Notes: generated by a model from the sequence alone, not told the origin. Shown: positions 7,642 to 15,716, counted from the stretch's first letter. The stretch: 33,240 nt of DNA from Elusimicrobia bacterium GWA2_69_24 (GCA_001799695.1 MGTY01000125.1:1-33240), one strand, 5' to 3'. Made by a program: numbers and translations.

Positions 7642-9170
7642 CGCCCCGCATGCAGGTCGTGGTGACCATGGCCGGCTCCGGCGAACGCTTCCGCGAGGCC
7701 GGCTTCGCCGAGCCCAAACCCCTGATCGACATCGCGGGCCGCACCATGATCGCGCGCGCGCTGGACATGTTCCCTCGCGACTGGCGCTTCGTCTTCATCT
7801 GCAGCGAAGAGCATCTGCGCGCCACCCGCCTGCGCGAGGCCATCCTCTCCTGCGTCCCGGACGCGGAGGTCGCGGGGATCGCTCCCCATCGCCTCGGTCC
7901 GGCGCACACTTTGCTTTCGGCGCAGTCCCTGGTCGCCGACGACCTCCCCACCTTGGTCAACTACTGCGACTTCTCCTTCGTCTGGGACCCGGCCCATTTC
8001 CGGGCTTTCGCCTCCCGCACGGAATGCGACGGGGCCGTGCTCTGCTACCGTGGGGACTTCCCCCATTACGCCAACAACATGATGTACGCCTACTGCCGGG
8101 AGGAGGGGGGGCGCGTGCGCGAGGTGCGCGAGAAGGGACACTTCACCCCGGACCGCACGCGGGAATATGCATCTTCCGGGAGCTACTATTTCCGCTCCGG
8201 CCGTCTGGCCAAGGAGTACTGCCGCCAGACGATCGCGCAGGGCCTGCAGGTGAACGGCGAACATTACATGAGCCTGGTCTTCAATCCCATGATCGCGGCG
8301 GGGCTCAAGGTGCTGGTCTATGAGATCCCCTTCTTCCTTCAGTGGGGCACGCCCCAGGACCTGGAGGACTACGGGTACTGGCACCGGGTCTTCGAGCGCT
8401 TCGCCCGCTGGTCCCCGCCCCCTCCGCATGGGCCGCGGCTGGCCATGCCCATGGCGGGGCTGGGCTCCCGCTTCCAGCTGGGGGGAGTTCCCAAGCCCCT
8501 CATCCCGGTCCTGGGCAAGCCCATGTTCCTCGCGGCGCGCGAGTTCCTGCCCGCCGGCGCGCAGCCCCCGGTGCTGGTCCTGCGGCGCGAGATCGCGGCC
8601 GCCGCGGCCGCGGCCGCTCCGGGCGCCGTACAGGTCGTCCTGGACGCCCCGACCGACGGGCAGGCCGTCACCACGGAACGCGCCCTGGCGGCGCTCGCGC
8701 CGGAGGAGCCGGTGCTGGTCTCCTCCTGCGACCATGGGCTGCTCTGGGATCCCGCGGCGTGGGACGCGCTGCTCGCCGAGGGGCCCGATCTCGTGGTGGT
8801 GGGCCAGCGCGGCTACCCGGGAGCGCGCCGCTCGCCCCAGAGCTTCGCCTACCTCCGCGCCGAGAAGGGGCGCGTCCGCGGCGTCTCGGTCAAGGTCCCG
8901 CTCAGCGACGCGCCGCACCGGGACTTGGTGCTCGTGGGCACCTTCTACTTCCGTTCGGCCCGCAGACTCGGCGAGCTCATCGCCGAGCTCCGGTCGCGCG
9001 ACCTGCGGGTGAACGGCGAGCTCTATCTTGATTCCGTCGTGCAGCTGGCGGTCGATCGCGGCCTCGACTGCCGCTGCTTCGAATCCGACGCCTATCTGAA
9101 CTGGGGCAGTCCCGAAGCCCTGGCGGAGTTCTCGTACTGGCACCGCTATTTCCAGGGAGCGCGCCCATGA
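7638..9170 (+). CDS. Tandem-duplicated sugar/polyol nucleotidyltransferase (two NTP_transferase domains)
   Basis: The 510-residue product consists of two homologous nucleotidyltransferase domains, about 1-257 and 266-510. Each begins with the nucleotide-binding signature (MAGSGERF then PKPLI; MAGLGSRF then PKPLI). Each has a metal-binding CD followed by WDP (YCDFSFVWDP; SCDHGLLWDP), a GSYYFRS/GTFYFRS strand, a VNGEHY/VNGELY segment, and an ending WGTP...YWHR or WGSP...YWHR. The family makes NDP-sugars or CDP-alditols from NTP and a phosphate ester. Both active sites look intact, so both halves may be catalytic. The start at 7638 forms an ATGA overlap with the aldolase; the gene also overlaps the downstream fusion gene by ATGA. 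Which nucleotide and which substrate are used is not evident. Confidence 0.88.
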   Translation: MTPRMQVVVTMAGSGERFREAGFAEPKPLIDIAGRTMIARALDMFPRDWRFVFICSEEHLRATRLREAILSCVPDAEVAGIAPHRLGPAHTLLSAQSLVADDLPTLVNYCDFSFVWDPAHFRAFASRTECDGAVLCYRGDFPHYANNMMYAYCREEGGRVREVREKGHFTPDRTREYASSGSYYFRSGRLAKEYCRQTIAQGLQVNGEHYMSLVFNPMIAAGLKVLVYEIPFFLQWGTPQDLEDYGYWHRVFERFARWSPPPPHGPRLAMPMAGLGSRFQLGGVPKPLIPVLGKPMFLAAREFLPAGAQPPVLVLRREIAAAAAAAAPGAVQVVLDAPTDGQAVTTERALAALAPEEPVLVSSCDHGLLWDPAAWDALLAEGPDLVVVGQRGYPGARRSPQSFAYLRAEKGRVRGVSVKVPLSDAPHRDLVLVGTFYFRSARRLGELIAELRSRDLRVNGELYLDSVVQLAVDRGLDCRCFESDAYLNWGSPEALAEFSYWHRYFQGARP

Positions 9171-11260
9171 GCCGGATCAAACGATTCTGGGAGGGGCACC
9201 GCGCCTTCCTGAGCCACCCCGTCTTCCTCGGATTGCTGGCGGCCAAGCTGGCCTGCAGCTTCCTGTTCGCCTCGGACTACTTCGTGCGCGAGCGCTTCCT
9301 CGCCTTCGTGCGCTATTTCGTGGACTCAGGGTTCTCGGACCCCTGGGCCGAGTTCCTGCGCCGGGGGCTCACCGACGCGTTCCCCTATTCGTCGATGATG
9401 CTCGCGGTCCTGGCCTTGCCGCAGGCCCTGGCCGCGCCGCTCTTCGGCGGGGCCCACGCCATCCCCGCCCCGCTCGCCTTCGCGCTGCTCCGCCTGCCGC
9501 TGCTCGCGGCCGACGTGTTCGTCTACCTCGTCCTCTGCCGGCTCTTCGAGACCAAGTGGCGCTACGTGCTCGGGCTCCATTGGTGCTCGCCGGTCCTGTT
9601 TTACATCAGCTACGTCCACGGCCAGCTCGACGCCATCCCCACCGCCTTCCTCTTCGCGTCCCTGGTCTTCGCCCTCCGCCTCTCGCCCTGGCGGGCCGGG
9701 GCCCTGCTGGGGGCCGGGCTGGCCACCAAGTTCCATCTCGCCGTGGCGTTCCCGCTCATTGGGCTGTTCCTCTACCGGGCGGTGGGCCCGGCCGACCGCA
9801 GCAAGCTGGTGGGCGCCTTCCTCTTCGCCACCGCGGCGACAGCCGCGGTCCTGCTCGGGCCCCTCTGCCTCAGCGAGGGCTACCGCGCCCTGGTGCTGGG
9901 CGCCAAGGAGATCAACTGGGTCTACGGGCTGACCCTGGCCATGCCGCGCGGCGTCAACATCCTGCTCTGCCCGGCGGCGCTGATCGTGCTCGTGCTCCAT
10001 TTCTTCTCCTTCAAGAACACGACCCGCGACATCCTGATCCTCTACATCGGGCTGGTGTACACGGTGCTCATCGTGCTCGTGCCCCCCATGCCCGGGTGGG
10101 CCTACTGGTCGCTGCCCTTCCTGACCTACTTCCTCATCCGGCAGGAGGTCTCCAACTACCTGCCCTTCTGGCTCTACACCGCGGCCTACCTGGTCTACTT
10201 CCTGGGCTTCGAGCCCAAGACCGCGGTCGTGCGCCTGGACGCCCTGCTCCCCGAGGGCGAGTTCGCGCGCTTGCGCGACGTGGCCTTCACCGCCATGCAG
10301 ACCTCGCTGCTCTTGGTCGCGGCCTGGATCTACCGTCTTGGGGTGCGGGCCTACGCGCGCTACCGGGACCTGCGCAAGACCGTGACCATCGGCATCGGCG
10401 GGGATTCCGGCGTGGGCAAGAACACGCTCGCCCAGACCCTTGCGGATCTGCTGGGCTCCGACGGCCTCGTGTTCCTGCACGGGGACGACTACCACCGCTG
10501 GCCCCGCGGGCACGAGTCCTGGCAGACCCTCACGCACCTGGACCCGCAGTCCAACTACTTCCAGGAGCCCCTGCGGCACCTGGAGAGCCTGCGCAGCGGC
10601 ATCCCGGTGATGAAGAAGAGCTACGACCATAAGGTCGGCGATTTCACCGCTCCCGCGCGCGTAGAGCCCGGCCGCATGGTGGTCTTCGAGGGGCTCCACC
10701 CCTTCGTGTTCAAGCGGATGCGGGACCTGTTCGACATCAAGGCCTTCATCTGCGCCGACGAGCCCCTGCGCCGCCGCTGGAAGATCCAGCGCGACTGCGT
10801 GGAGCGGGGCCATGCCCGGGAGGCGGTGCTCCAGGAGATCGAGCGGCGGGGTCCGGATTCCGACCGCTACGTCCAGCCCCAGGCGAAGTTCGCGGACTGG
10901 GTCATCGAGTACTACTGCGCGTCCCCCGGCGACCCGGGCGCCGAGCCCGCCGCTGCCCTGGACCTCCGCGTTCGCCACACCGTGTCCAGCGACGTGGTCG
11001 AGATCGAGAAGCTGACCGAGGAGCTCCGGCGGGAGGGCGGCGAGTCCCTCCAGGTCCTGTGGCGGCTCGAGCCGGACCTCGAGCGCCAGGCGCTCGAGGT
11101 GGTCGGCCCCCTCTCCGCCGAGGCGGTCGCCCGCATCGCCTACCGCATATTCCCCCGGCTCGCGGACTTCGTGCCCGGCCGGCCCGTCTGGCAGTCGGGG
11201 GTCAAGGGGCTCAACCAGATCGTCTTCCTCACGCTCCTGCAGAGGCGGCTGGAGGGTTGA
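9167..11260 (+). CDS. Membrane GT-C-like transferase fused to a phosphoribulokinase/uridine-kinase-like domain
   Basis: The 697-residue protein has two unrelated parts. Residues about 15-395 are polytopic membrane sequence with about 9-11 helices and a YVHGQLDAIPTAFLF loop, reminiscent of GT-C mannosyltransferase-type enzymes (GT87/PIG-M-like). Residues about 404-600 form a cytoplasmic P-loop kinase: Walker A GIGGDSGVGKN (409-419), the substrate loop HGDDYHRWPRGH, THLDP, KKSYDH and the VVFEGLHPF strand, all typical of the phosphoribulokinase/uridine kinase family. A tail of about 95 residues without an assigned fold follows. The frame is continuous across the junction. It overlaps the nucleotidyltransferase by ATGA. 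The kinase may phosphorylate the sugar, polyol or nucleoside precursor at the membrane; that is inference. Confidence 0.85.
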   Translation: MSRIKRFWEGHRAFLSHPVFLGLLAAKLACSFLFASDYFVRERFLAFVRYFVDSGFSDPWAEFLRRGLTDAFPYSSMMLAVLALPQALAAPLFGGAHAIPAPLAFALLRLPLLAADVFVYLVLCRLFETKWRYVLGLHWCSPVLFYISYVHGQLDAIPTAFLFASLVFALRLSPWRAGALLGAGLATKFHLAVAFPLIGLFLYRAVGPADRSKLVGAFLFATAATAAVLLGPLCLSEGYRALVLGAKEINWVYGLTLAMPRGVNILLCPAALIVLVLHFFSFKNTTRDILILYIGLVYTVLIVLVPPMPGWAYWSLPFLTYFLIRQEVSNYLPFWLYTAAYLVYFLGFEPKTAVVRLDALLPEGEFARLRDVAFTAMQTSLLLVAAWIYRLGVRAYARYRDLRKTVTIGIGGDSGVGKNTLAQTLADLLGSDGLVFLHGDDYHRWPRGHESWQTLTHLDPQSNYFQEPLRHLESLRSGIPVMKKSYDHKVGDFTAPARVEPGRMVVFEGLHPFVFKRMRDLFDIKAFICADEPLRRRWKIQRDCVERGHAREAVLQEIERRGPDSDRYVQPQAKFADWVIEYYCASPGDPGAEPAAALDLRVRHTVSSDVVEIEKLTEELRREGGESLQVLWRLEPDLERQALEVVGPLSAEAVARIAYRIFPRLADFVPGRPVWQSGVKGLNQIVFLTLLQRRLEG
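11251..11256 (+). promoter_or_regulatory. Shine-Dalgarno GGAGGG deciding the GT2 start
   Basis: GGAGGG lies 6 bases before the ATG at 11263. This is the only junction inside the central operon without an NTGA overlap, and it is also the one with a clear ribosome binding site. Confidence 0.7.
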
Positions 11261-11262
11261 AC

Positions 11263-12027
11263 ATGGGACGCTCGGAGACCCCCCTGCGCATCGTCATCCC
11301 CGCCTACCGCGAGGCGCCGAACCTCCCGTCCTTGTGCGAGCGCATCGCCGCCGCGGTCCGTCCCACGGGCCTGGGCTACCGCCTCTTCATCGTCGACGAC
11401 GGCAGCCCGGATGACACCCTCCGGGTCCTGGCGGAGCTGCGGGGCGCCCATCCCATCTCGGAGCTCCGCCATCCGGTCAACCGCGGCATCGCCGCGGCGT
11501 TCTTGACCGGGATGCGCGCCGCCGTCGCCGGCGCGGCGGAGGACGACGCGGTGGTGGTCCTAGAGGGGGACGGCACCAGCGACCCGGCCTTGATCCCCAC
11601 CCTGGCGGCCGCGTTGAGCGGCCCCTGCGACGCGGCCATCGCCTCCCGCTACGCCCCCGGCGGGGCGTACCTGCGCTTCCCCTGCAAGCGGCTCTTCCTG
11701 AGCCACGCGGCGAACGCCCTGCTGCGCTGGGTGTGCCGCATGCCCGGGGTCCGGGACTACACCATCTTCTTCCGGGCCTACCGGGCGGGGCCGCTGCGCC
11801 GCGCCCTCGCGGCCTACGGGGACCGCTTCACCAGCGTCGGGGGCTTCGCGTGCAATGCGGAGATGCTCCTGCGCCTGGCCCCTTTCATCCGCGCGGTGCG
11901 GGAGATCCCGCTCGTCTACGACTACGGCCTGCGCAAGGGGCCGAGCTCGATGCGCATCGCGACCAACATCCTCTCCTACGGCGCCCTCTTCCGGGTGTTC
12001 TTCTGCGAGCGGCGGGCCGCCCCTTGA
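11263..12027 (+). CDS. Family 2 glycosyltransferase
   Basis: The 254-residue protein is a GT-A-fold GT2 enzyme: RIVIPAYREAPNLPSL at the N-terminus, IVDDGSPDDT (nucleotide-sugar binding) and an acidic EGDGTSDP in the position of the DXD metal motif. These resemble polyprenyl-phosphate-sugar synthases (DPM/GtrB type) that load a sugar onto undecaprenyl phosphate for GT-C enzymes. No strong C-terminal membrane helices are present, unlike GtrB. It is surrounded by GT-C-like membrane proteins that would use such a donor. The start is set by the GGAGGG ribosome binding site; it ends in a TTGA overlap with the next gene. Confidence 0.88.
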   Translation: MGRSETPLRIVIPAYREAPNLPSLCERIAAAVRPTGLGYRLFIVDDGSPDDTLRVLAELRGAHPISELRHPVNRGIAAAFLTGMRAAVAGAAEDDAVVVLEGDGTSDPALIPTLAAALSGPCDAAIASRYAPGGAYLRFPCKRLFLSHAANALLRWVCRMPGVRDYTIFFRAYRAGPLRRALAAYGDRFTSVGGFACNAEMLLRLAPFIRAVREIPLVYDYGLRKGPSSMRIATNILSYGALFRVFFCERRAAP

Positions 12028-13772
12028 ACGGCGGCCGCTGGATGCCCTGGGCCGTGGTCCTGGCGGCTGCGGCCGCCGGCTCCTGGGGACTCACCTGGGG
12101 ATTGCCCGGCCGGGAGCGCCTGCTGCAGCTCATGCCCGCGGAGCGCGCGGACGATCCCGTCCTGCACCGGAGCCTGGCCGAGGGGCGCACGGAGCTCTAT
12201 CGGAGCCTCGAGGCGGCGGGCCGCCTGCCGGTCGACTACATCACGGAGGCCGTGCGCATCCCCGGGGGGTGGACGACTCCGCCCGAGCGGCTGCGCAACT
12301 CCTACCGTTCCTATTTCCTGCGCACCGCGCATCCGGACGAGCAGAAGACCCTGACCTACCTGGCGCACATGAAGCCGCGGCGGCTCGACTTCGAGCCCTA
12401 CGGCGTCGATTACGGGGGGGGCTACGTCTATCCCCTGGGGGCCGTCTACGGGGTGCTGGGCGCGCTGCGGATCGTGCGCGTCAGCTCGGACCTGACCGTC
12501 TACCTGGCTGACGTGTCGCTCATGGCCCGGGTCTTCCTGGCCGGCCGCATCCTCAACGTCCTGTGCTTCGCCCTCTGCGGCCTGCTCCTCTTCCGTTTCG
12601 CCCGCCGCTCCTGGGGCGCCGCCGCCGGGGCCGCCGCCGCCTTCTTCTTCCTGAGCAGCCCGGTGGTCTCCGTCGTGACCCACACGCTAAACCCCTACGG
12701 CTGGGCGACCGCGTGGTGCCTGCTGGCCTTCGGCTGGTTCAAGGACCACTTGGACGGCGACGGCGACGGCCCAGCGTCCCGGGCGGCTCTGCGCAAGGGC
12801 GCGGCGGCCATCGGGGCGTGCATAGGCTGCTCCTTCGCCTTCATCCCCGTCGGAGCGCTGCTCCTGGCGCCGCTCTTCGCCTCCGGAGCGGGCCGCAAGC
12901 GGGGCGAGAAGCTCTTCCTGGCCGCGGAAGCCGCCGCGGTCGCGGGCGCCGTCTTCGTCGCCCTCAACCCCTACCTGTTCCTGCGCTTCGAGAAGTTCAC
13001 CGGCCAGCTGGTCTTCCTCGCCACAGCGTTCCCCTACTCCCTCACCCCCCGCGCCTTCGCGGGCTTCATCGGCCGCTTCCTGATGCCCAACTGGGGGGTG
13101 CTCCAGACCGTCGCGGGGCTGGCCGGCGTCGCCTATCTCCTCGTCTCCGCGGGCCGCAGCCGCATGGACCGCCTGCTCGGCGCCGTGTTCTGCCTCGCCT
13201 TCCTCAACATGGGCGGCCGCATGGAGGACCTGTCCCACGGGCGCCACTTCCTCCCCTTCTTCGCCATCGGTTCGGCCGCCGCCGCCGGCCTGCTCTGGGA
13301 GCGGACCGCGGGGCGCCGGCGTCCCCTGGCCTGGGTGCTCAGCGCCGCGGTATTCCTCGACGCCGCGGCGGTCAGCGCCTCCTACCTGCGCAACTACGCG
13401 CAGGAGGCCGCCGGGCGGAGCACGCGCTCGGAAGCCTCGCGCTGGATCGCCGGGAACGTCCCGGCCGGGAGCTCCGTGGGCCTGCTGCAGCCCCCGCAGT
13501 ACTCCGAGACGCCGCCCTTCCGCTTCGACCGGCACGAGCTCGTGCTCTTCGGAGCTCCGGAGCAGCTCCAGGACCTGCCGCTGCCGGATTTCGTCGTGGC
13601 CAACGAGGCGTTCGTCCAGGGCCGGTTCGCCCCGTTCTTCGCGAGCCGCTACGAGGCCGCGGCCGCGTTCCGCCCCCGGCGCCTCTTCCCCTGGATCCCG
13701 GTCCGCGGGGTGTTCACCATGTCCAATCTCGAGTTCGTAGTACTGCGCAGACGGCCGGAGGCCGCGAAATGA
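12024..13772 (+). CDS. Polytopic membrane protein, probable GT-C glycosyltransferase
   Basis: The product (582 residues from TTG 12024) has an N-terminal anchor (MPWAVVLAAAAAGSWGLTWGL), a periplasmic first loop of about 130 residues rich in Asp/Glu and Arg, then about 9 membrane helices and a C-terminal soluble domain of about 120 residues. The layout matches GT39/PMT-like GT-C enzymes, but the first-loop catalytic acid pair is not obvious (ERADDP is a candidate). I propose the TTG at 12024 because it forms a TTGA overlap equivalent to the ATGA overlaps of the neighbours; ATG 12042, six codons later, is the alternative. The gene ends in an ATGA overlap with the epimerase. Confidence 0.75.
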   Translation: MNGGRWMPWAVVLAAAAAGSWGLTWGLPGRERLLQLMPAERADDPVLHRSLAEGRTELYRSLEAAGRLPVDYITEAVRIPGGWTTPPERLRNSYRSYFLRTAHPDEQKTLTYLAHMKPRRLDFEPYGVDYGGGYVYPLGAVYGVLGALRIVRVSSDLTVYLADVSLMARVFLAGRILNVLCFALCGLLLFRFARRSWGAAAGAAAAFFFLSSPVVSVVTHTLNPYGWATAWCLLAFGWFKDHLDGDGDGPASRAALRKGAAAIGACIGCSFAFIPVGALLLAPLFASGAGRKRGEKLFLAAEAAAVAGAVFVALNPYLFLRFEKFTGQLVFLATAFPYSLTPRAFAGFIGRFLMPNWGVLQTVAGLAGVAYLLVSAGRSRMDRLLGAVFCLAFLNMGGRMEDLSHGRHFLPFFAIGSAAAAGLLWERTAGRRRPLAWVLSAAVFLDAAAVSASYLRNYAQEAAGRSTRSEASRWIAGNVPAGSSVGLLQPPQYSETPPFRFDRHELVLFGAPEQLQDLPLPDFVVANEAFVQGRFAPFFASRYEAAAAFRPRRLFPWIPVRGVFTMSNLEFVVLRRRPEAAK

Positions 13773-14800
13773 AAAAGAGCATCCTCATCACGGGCGGCGC
13801 CGGTTTCATCGGCGTCAACGCCGCTTGGCATTTCCTGCGCGCCGGCTGGCGCGTCTCCGTCTTCGACGACCTGTCCCGCCGGGGTGCCGCGGAGAACCTC
13901 CGCTGGCTCCGGAGCCGCGGGCGCGTGGATTTCCAGAAGGGGGACCTGCGCAGCCGCACCAGCGTCGAGCGCTGGGTCCGCCGGGGAGCGGGAGCCGACC
14001 TCGTGCTCCACCTCGCCGCGCAGGTCGCGGTGACCACCTCGGTCGACGACCCCCGCCGCGACTTCGACATCAACGCCCTGGGCAGCCTCAACCTCCTGGA
14101 GGCCCTGCGCGGGCTGAAGGGGCGGGCGAAGCCCTTCATCCTCTACGCCTCGACCAACAAGGTCTACGGCGAGATGCGCGGCGCTCGGGTCGGGCTGCAC
14201 GCCGGCCGCTACCGCTACGCGGACCGGCCGCGGGGGGTCTCCGAGGCGGAGCCCCTCGACTTTCATTCCCCCTACGGCTGTTCGAAGGGCGCGGCGGACC
14301 AGTACTTCCGCGACTACCGCAGGATCTACGGCCTCCCGACCGTGGTCTTCCGGCAGTCCTGCATCTACGGCCCGCATCAGCACGGCAACGAGGACCAGGG
14401 TTGGGTCGCCCATTTCATGAAGGCGGCCCTGGCGGGCTCGGGCGTCAGCATCTACGGCGACGGGCGGCAGGTGCGCGACGTGCTCTTCGTCGACGACCTG
14501 ATCGCGGCGTTCGAGGCCGCCTACCGCCGGCGGGGAAAGGCCGCGGGAGAGGTCTACAACATCGGGGGGGGAGCCGCGAACACCTTGTCGCTCCGCGAGC
14601 TCCTGGCTTGGATCGAGCGCAAGCGCGGGACCGGAGTCCCGCACCGCTTCCGGGCCTGGCGCCCCGGTGACCAGCGGGTCTACGTGTCGGACATCGGGAA
14701 GGCGGGCCGGGAACTGGGCTGGAAGCCCCCCACGGACGTCGCCGCGGGGCTGGAACGGCTCTGGGACTGGTTGGCGGCCTCGAAGGGGACGCCCTCCTGA
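13769..14800 (+). CDS. NAD-dependent SDR epimerase, CDP-paratose 2-epimerase-like
   Basis: This 343-residue extended short-chain dehydrogenase has the Rossmann loop TGGAGFIG near the N-terminus, HLAAQVAVTTSVDDPRRDF, ASTNKVYG, and a catalytic YGCSK with Tyr169 and Lys173. The strings LDFHSPYGCSKGAADQY and FRQSCIYG, EDQGWVAHF and YGDGRQVRDVLFVDD closely match the CDP-paratose 2-epimerase (Tyv/RfbE) group, which interconverts CDP-paratose and CDP-tyvelose. The CDP-deoxyhexose genes that normally accompany it are absent here, so the real substrate may be another nucleotide-linked sugar, perhaps the product of the upstream genes. The start overlaps the membrane gene by ATGA. Confidence 0.87.
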   Translation: MKKSILITGGAGFIGVNAAWHFLRAGWRVSVFDDLSRRGAAENLRWLRSRGRVDFQKGDLRSRTSVERWVRRGAGADLVLHLAAQVAVTTSVDDPRRDFDINALGSLNLLEALRGLKGRAKPFILYASTNKVYGEMRGARVGLHAGRYRYADRPRGVSEAEPLDFHSPYGCSKGAADQYFRDYRRIYGLPTVVFRQSCIYGPHQHGNEDQGWVAHFMKAALAGSGVSIYGDGRQVRDVLFVDDLIAAFEAAYRRRGKAAGEVYNIGGGAANTLSLRELLAWIERKRGTGVPHRFRAWRPGDQRVYVSDIGKAGRELGWKPPTDVAAGLERLWDWLAASKGTPS

Positions 14801-15143
14801 GCCTCCAGCGCCGGATCCTCCCCCTGGTCCTGCTGGCGGGCCTGCCCCTGCCGGCCCGCGCCATCACCGCGGAGATGGACCGTCATCTGCAGGCCGCCCT
14901 CGACGAGGTCTACGAGATGCGCTTCTCGAGCGCCGAGGCCAGGTCACTCGCTGGGGGGTCTGGGCCGACATCCGCATGGCGAACCGGCTGGACCTGATGG
15001 GCCAACGCGACGAGGCCGTCGCCCTGTACAAGTCCCTCGCGACCCTGCCCGACGATTGGGACCTGCGGCAGTTCGCCAAAGCCGGCCTGGCGCGCCGCCG
15101 GGAAGCCCCCCATCCCGGACACATCTCGCCTTTCGGCTCCTGA
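14797..15143 (+). pseudogene. Broken secreted TPR-like gene (frameshift/internal deletion)
   Basis: Two fragments in different frames seem to be the two ends of one gene. The first (14797 to TGA at 14995-14997) starts with a good signal peptide (RRILPLVLLAGLPLPARA) followed by an amphipathic stretch, MDRHLQAALDEVYEMRFSSAEA. The second continues in another frame from about 14942 to TGA at 15141-15143 and reads WADIRMANRLDLMGQRDEAVALYKSLATLPDDW, a typical TPR-like helix pair ending. The middle TPR array appears to be missing. The only usable start is CTG at 14797 in a CTGA overlap with the epimerase stop. An assembly error joining the two ends is an alternative; the assignment is inference. Confidence 0.55.
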
Positions 15144-15174
15144 AGCCCCCGCGGGACAGCGGCTCCCCGACGGT

Positions 15175-15192
15175 ACTGTGCCCGGGCACAGT
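15175..15192. repeat. 18-bp perfect palindrome
   Basis: ACTGTGCCC is followed directly by its reverse complement GGGCACAGT. It lies in the 123-base gap between converging genes. It may be a terminator stem or a dimeric-protein operator; with no loop and no T-run, neither is certain. Confidence 0.6.
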
Positions 15193-15224
15193 CGACCATA
15201 GTTCCCCCGATGGACGCGAAGAGT

Positions 15225-15245
15225 CGCTCGGTCCTGGACCGAGCG
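15225..15245. terminator. 21-bp inverted repeat, candidate bidirectional terminator
   Basis: CGCTCGGTCC and GGACCGAGCG form a perfect 10-base repeat around one T, giving a strong stem with a 3-5 base loop. It is just downstream of the membrane gene ending at 15267 (-) and of the broken TPR gene (+), which fits a bidirectional transcription stop. Confidence 0.5.
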
Positions 15246-15266
15246 GCGGCTGCAGTACAGCGTGGC

Positions 15267-15704
15267 TCAGCGCCGGATGGGGCCGCCCTCGGGGGGGGTG
15301 GCGAGGGAGGGAACGGCCTTGCCGGCCTCCTGGGAGAGAGGCTTCACGAGGTCGGAGGGATCGCTCGCGTCGAGCGGGGTCACCCGCCCGGCGTCGCGCT
15401 GGAAGGAGCTCTCCCGCAGGGCGGCCACGAAGTCCGAGCGGACCTGGGTCGCGACCGAGGTGACCACGCTGGCGTTGGCCTGGGCGATCTCGCTTTTGAG
15501 GCGGGCGCTGAACACCCAATAGAGGAACAGCGGCTCCAGGACGAACACCAGCAGGACCACCCCCGCCGCGATCGCGAGTTCCCGCTGCTGGAGAGAGCGC
15601 GCCAGCTCAAAGACCCGGTCCCGGGACGGGAGCGCGGGGGCCGTCACCGAGCAGGTCAGGGTGAACGATACGGTCTTGGGCCGGCCCGCATCCTCAGGTT
15701 CCAT
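15267..15704 (-). CDS. Small single-span membrane protein of unknown function
   Basis: The 145-residue product has a short N-terminal soluble part (about 1-42), one membrane helix (AIAAGVVLLVFVLEPLFLYW) and a C-terminal helical region of about 75 residues. I do not recognise a family. The start at 15704 is supported by TATATT exactly 6 bases upstream of the ATG; a longer in-frame extension to 15911 would pass through this promoter and the divergent lipoprotein gene. The gene is monocistronic, with the lipoprotein transcribed away from it. Confidence 0.65.
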   Translation of the reverse strand: MEPEDAGRPKTVSFTLTCSVTAPALPSRDRVFELARSLQQRELAIAAGVVLLVFVLEPLFLYWVFSARLKSEIAQANASVVTSVATQVRSDFVAALRESSFQRDAGRVTPLDASDPSDLVKPLSQEAGKAVPSLATPPEGGPIRR

Positions 15705-15710
15705 GCGCAC

Positions 15711-15716
15711 AATATA
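15711..15716 (-). promoter_or_regulatory. -10 hexamer TATATT, leaderless spacing
   Basis: On the minus strand GCTATATT is followed by 6 bases and ATG (15704), so transcription would start at the initiation codon. Confidence 0.6.

Noticed and set aside
9326..10978. Minus-strand open frame of 550 codons opposite the GT-C-kinase fusion
   Set aside because: The plus strand has an intact Walker A and membrane helices; the antisense product is biased and featureless.
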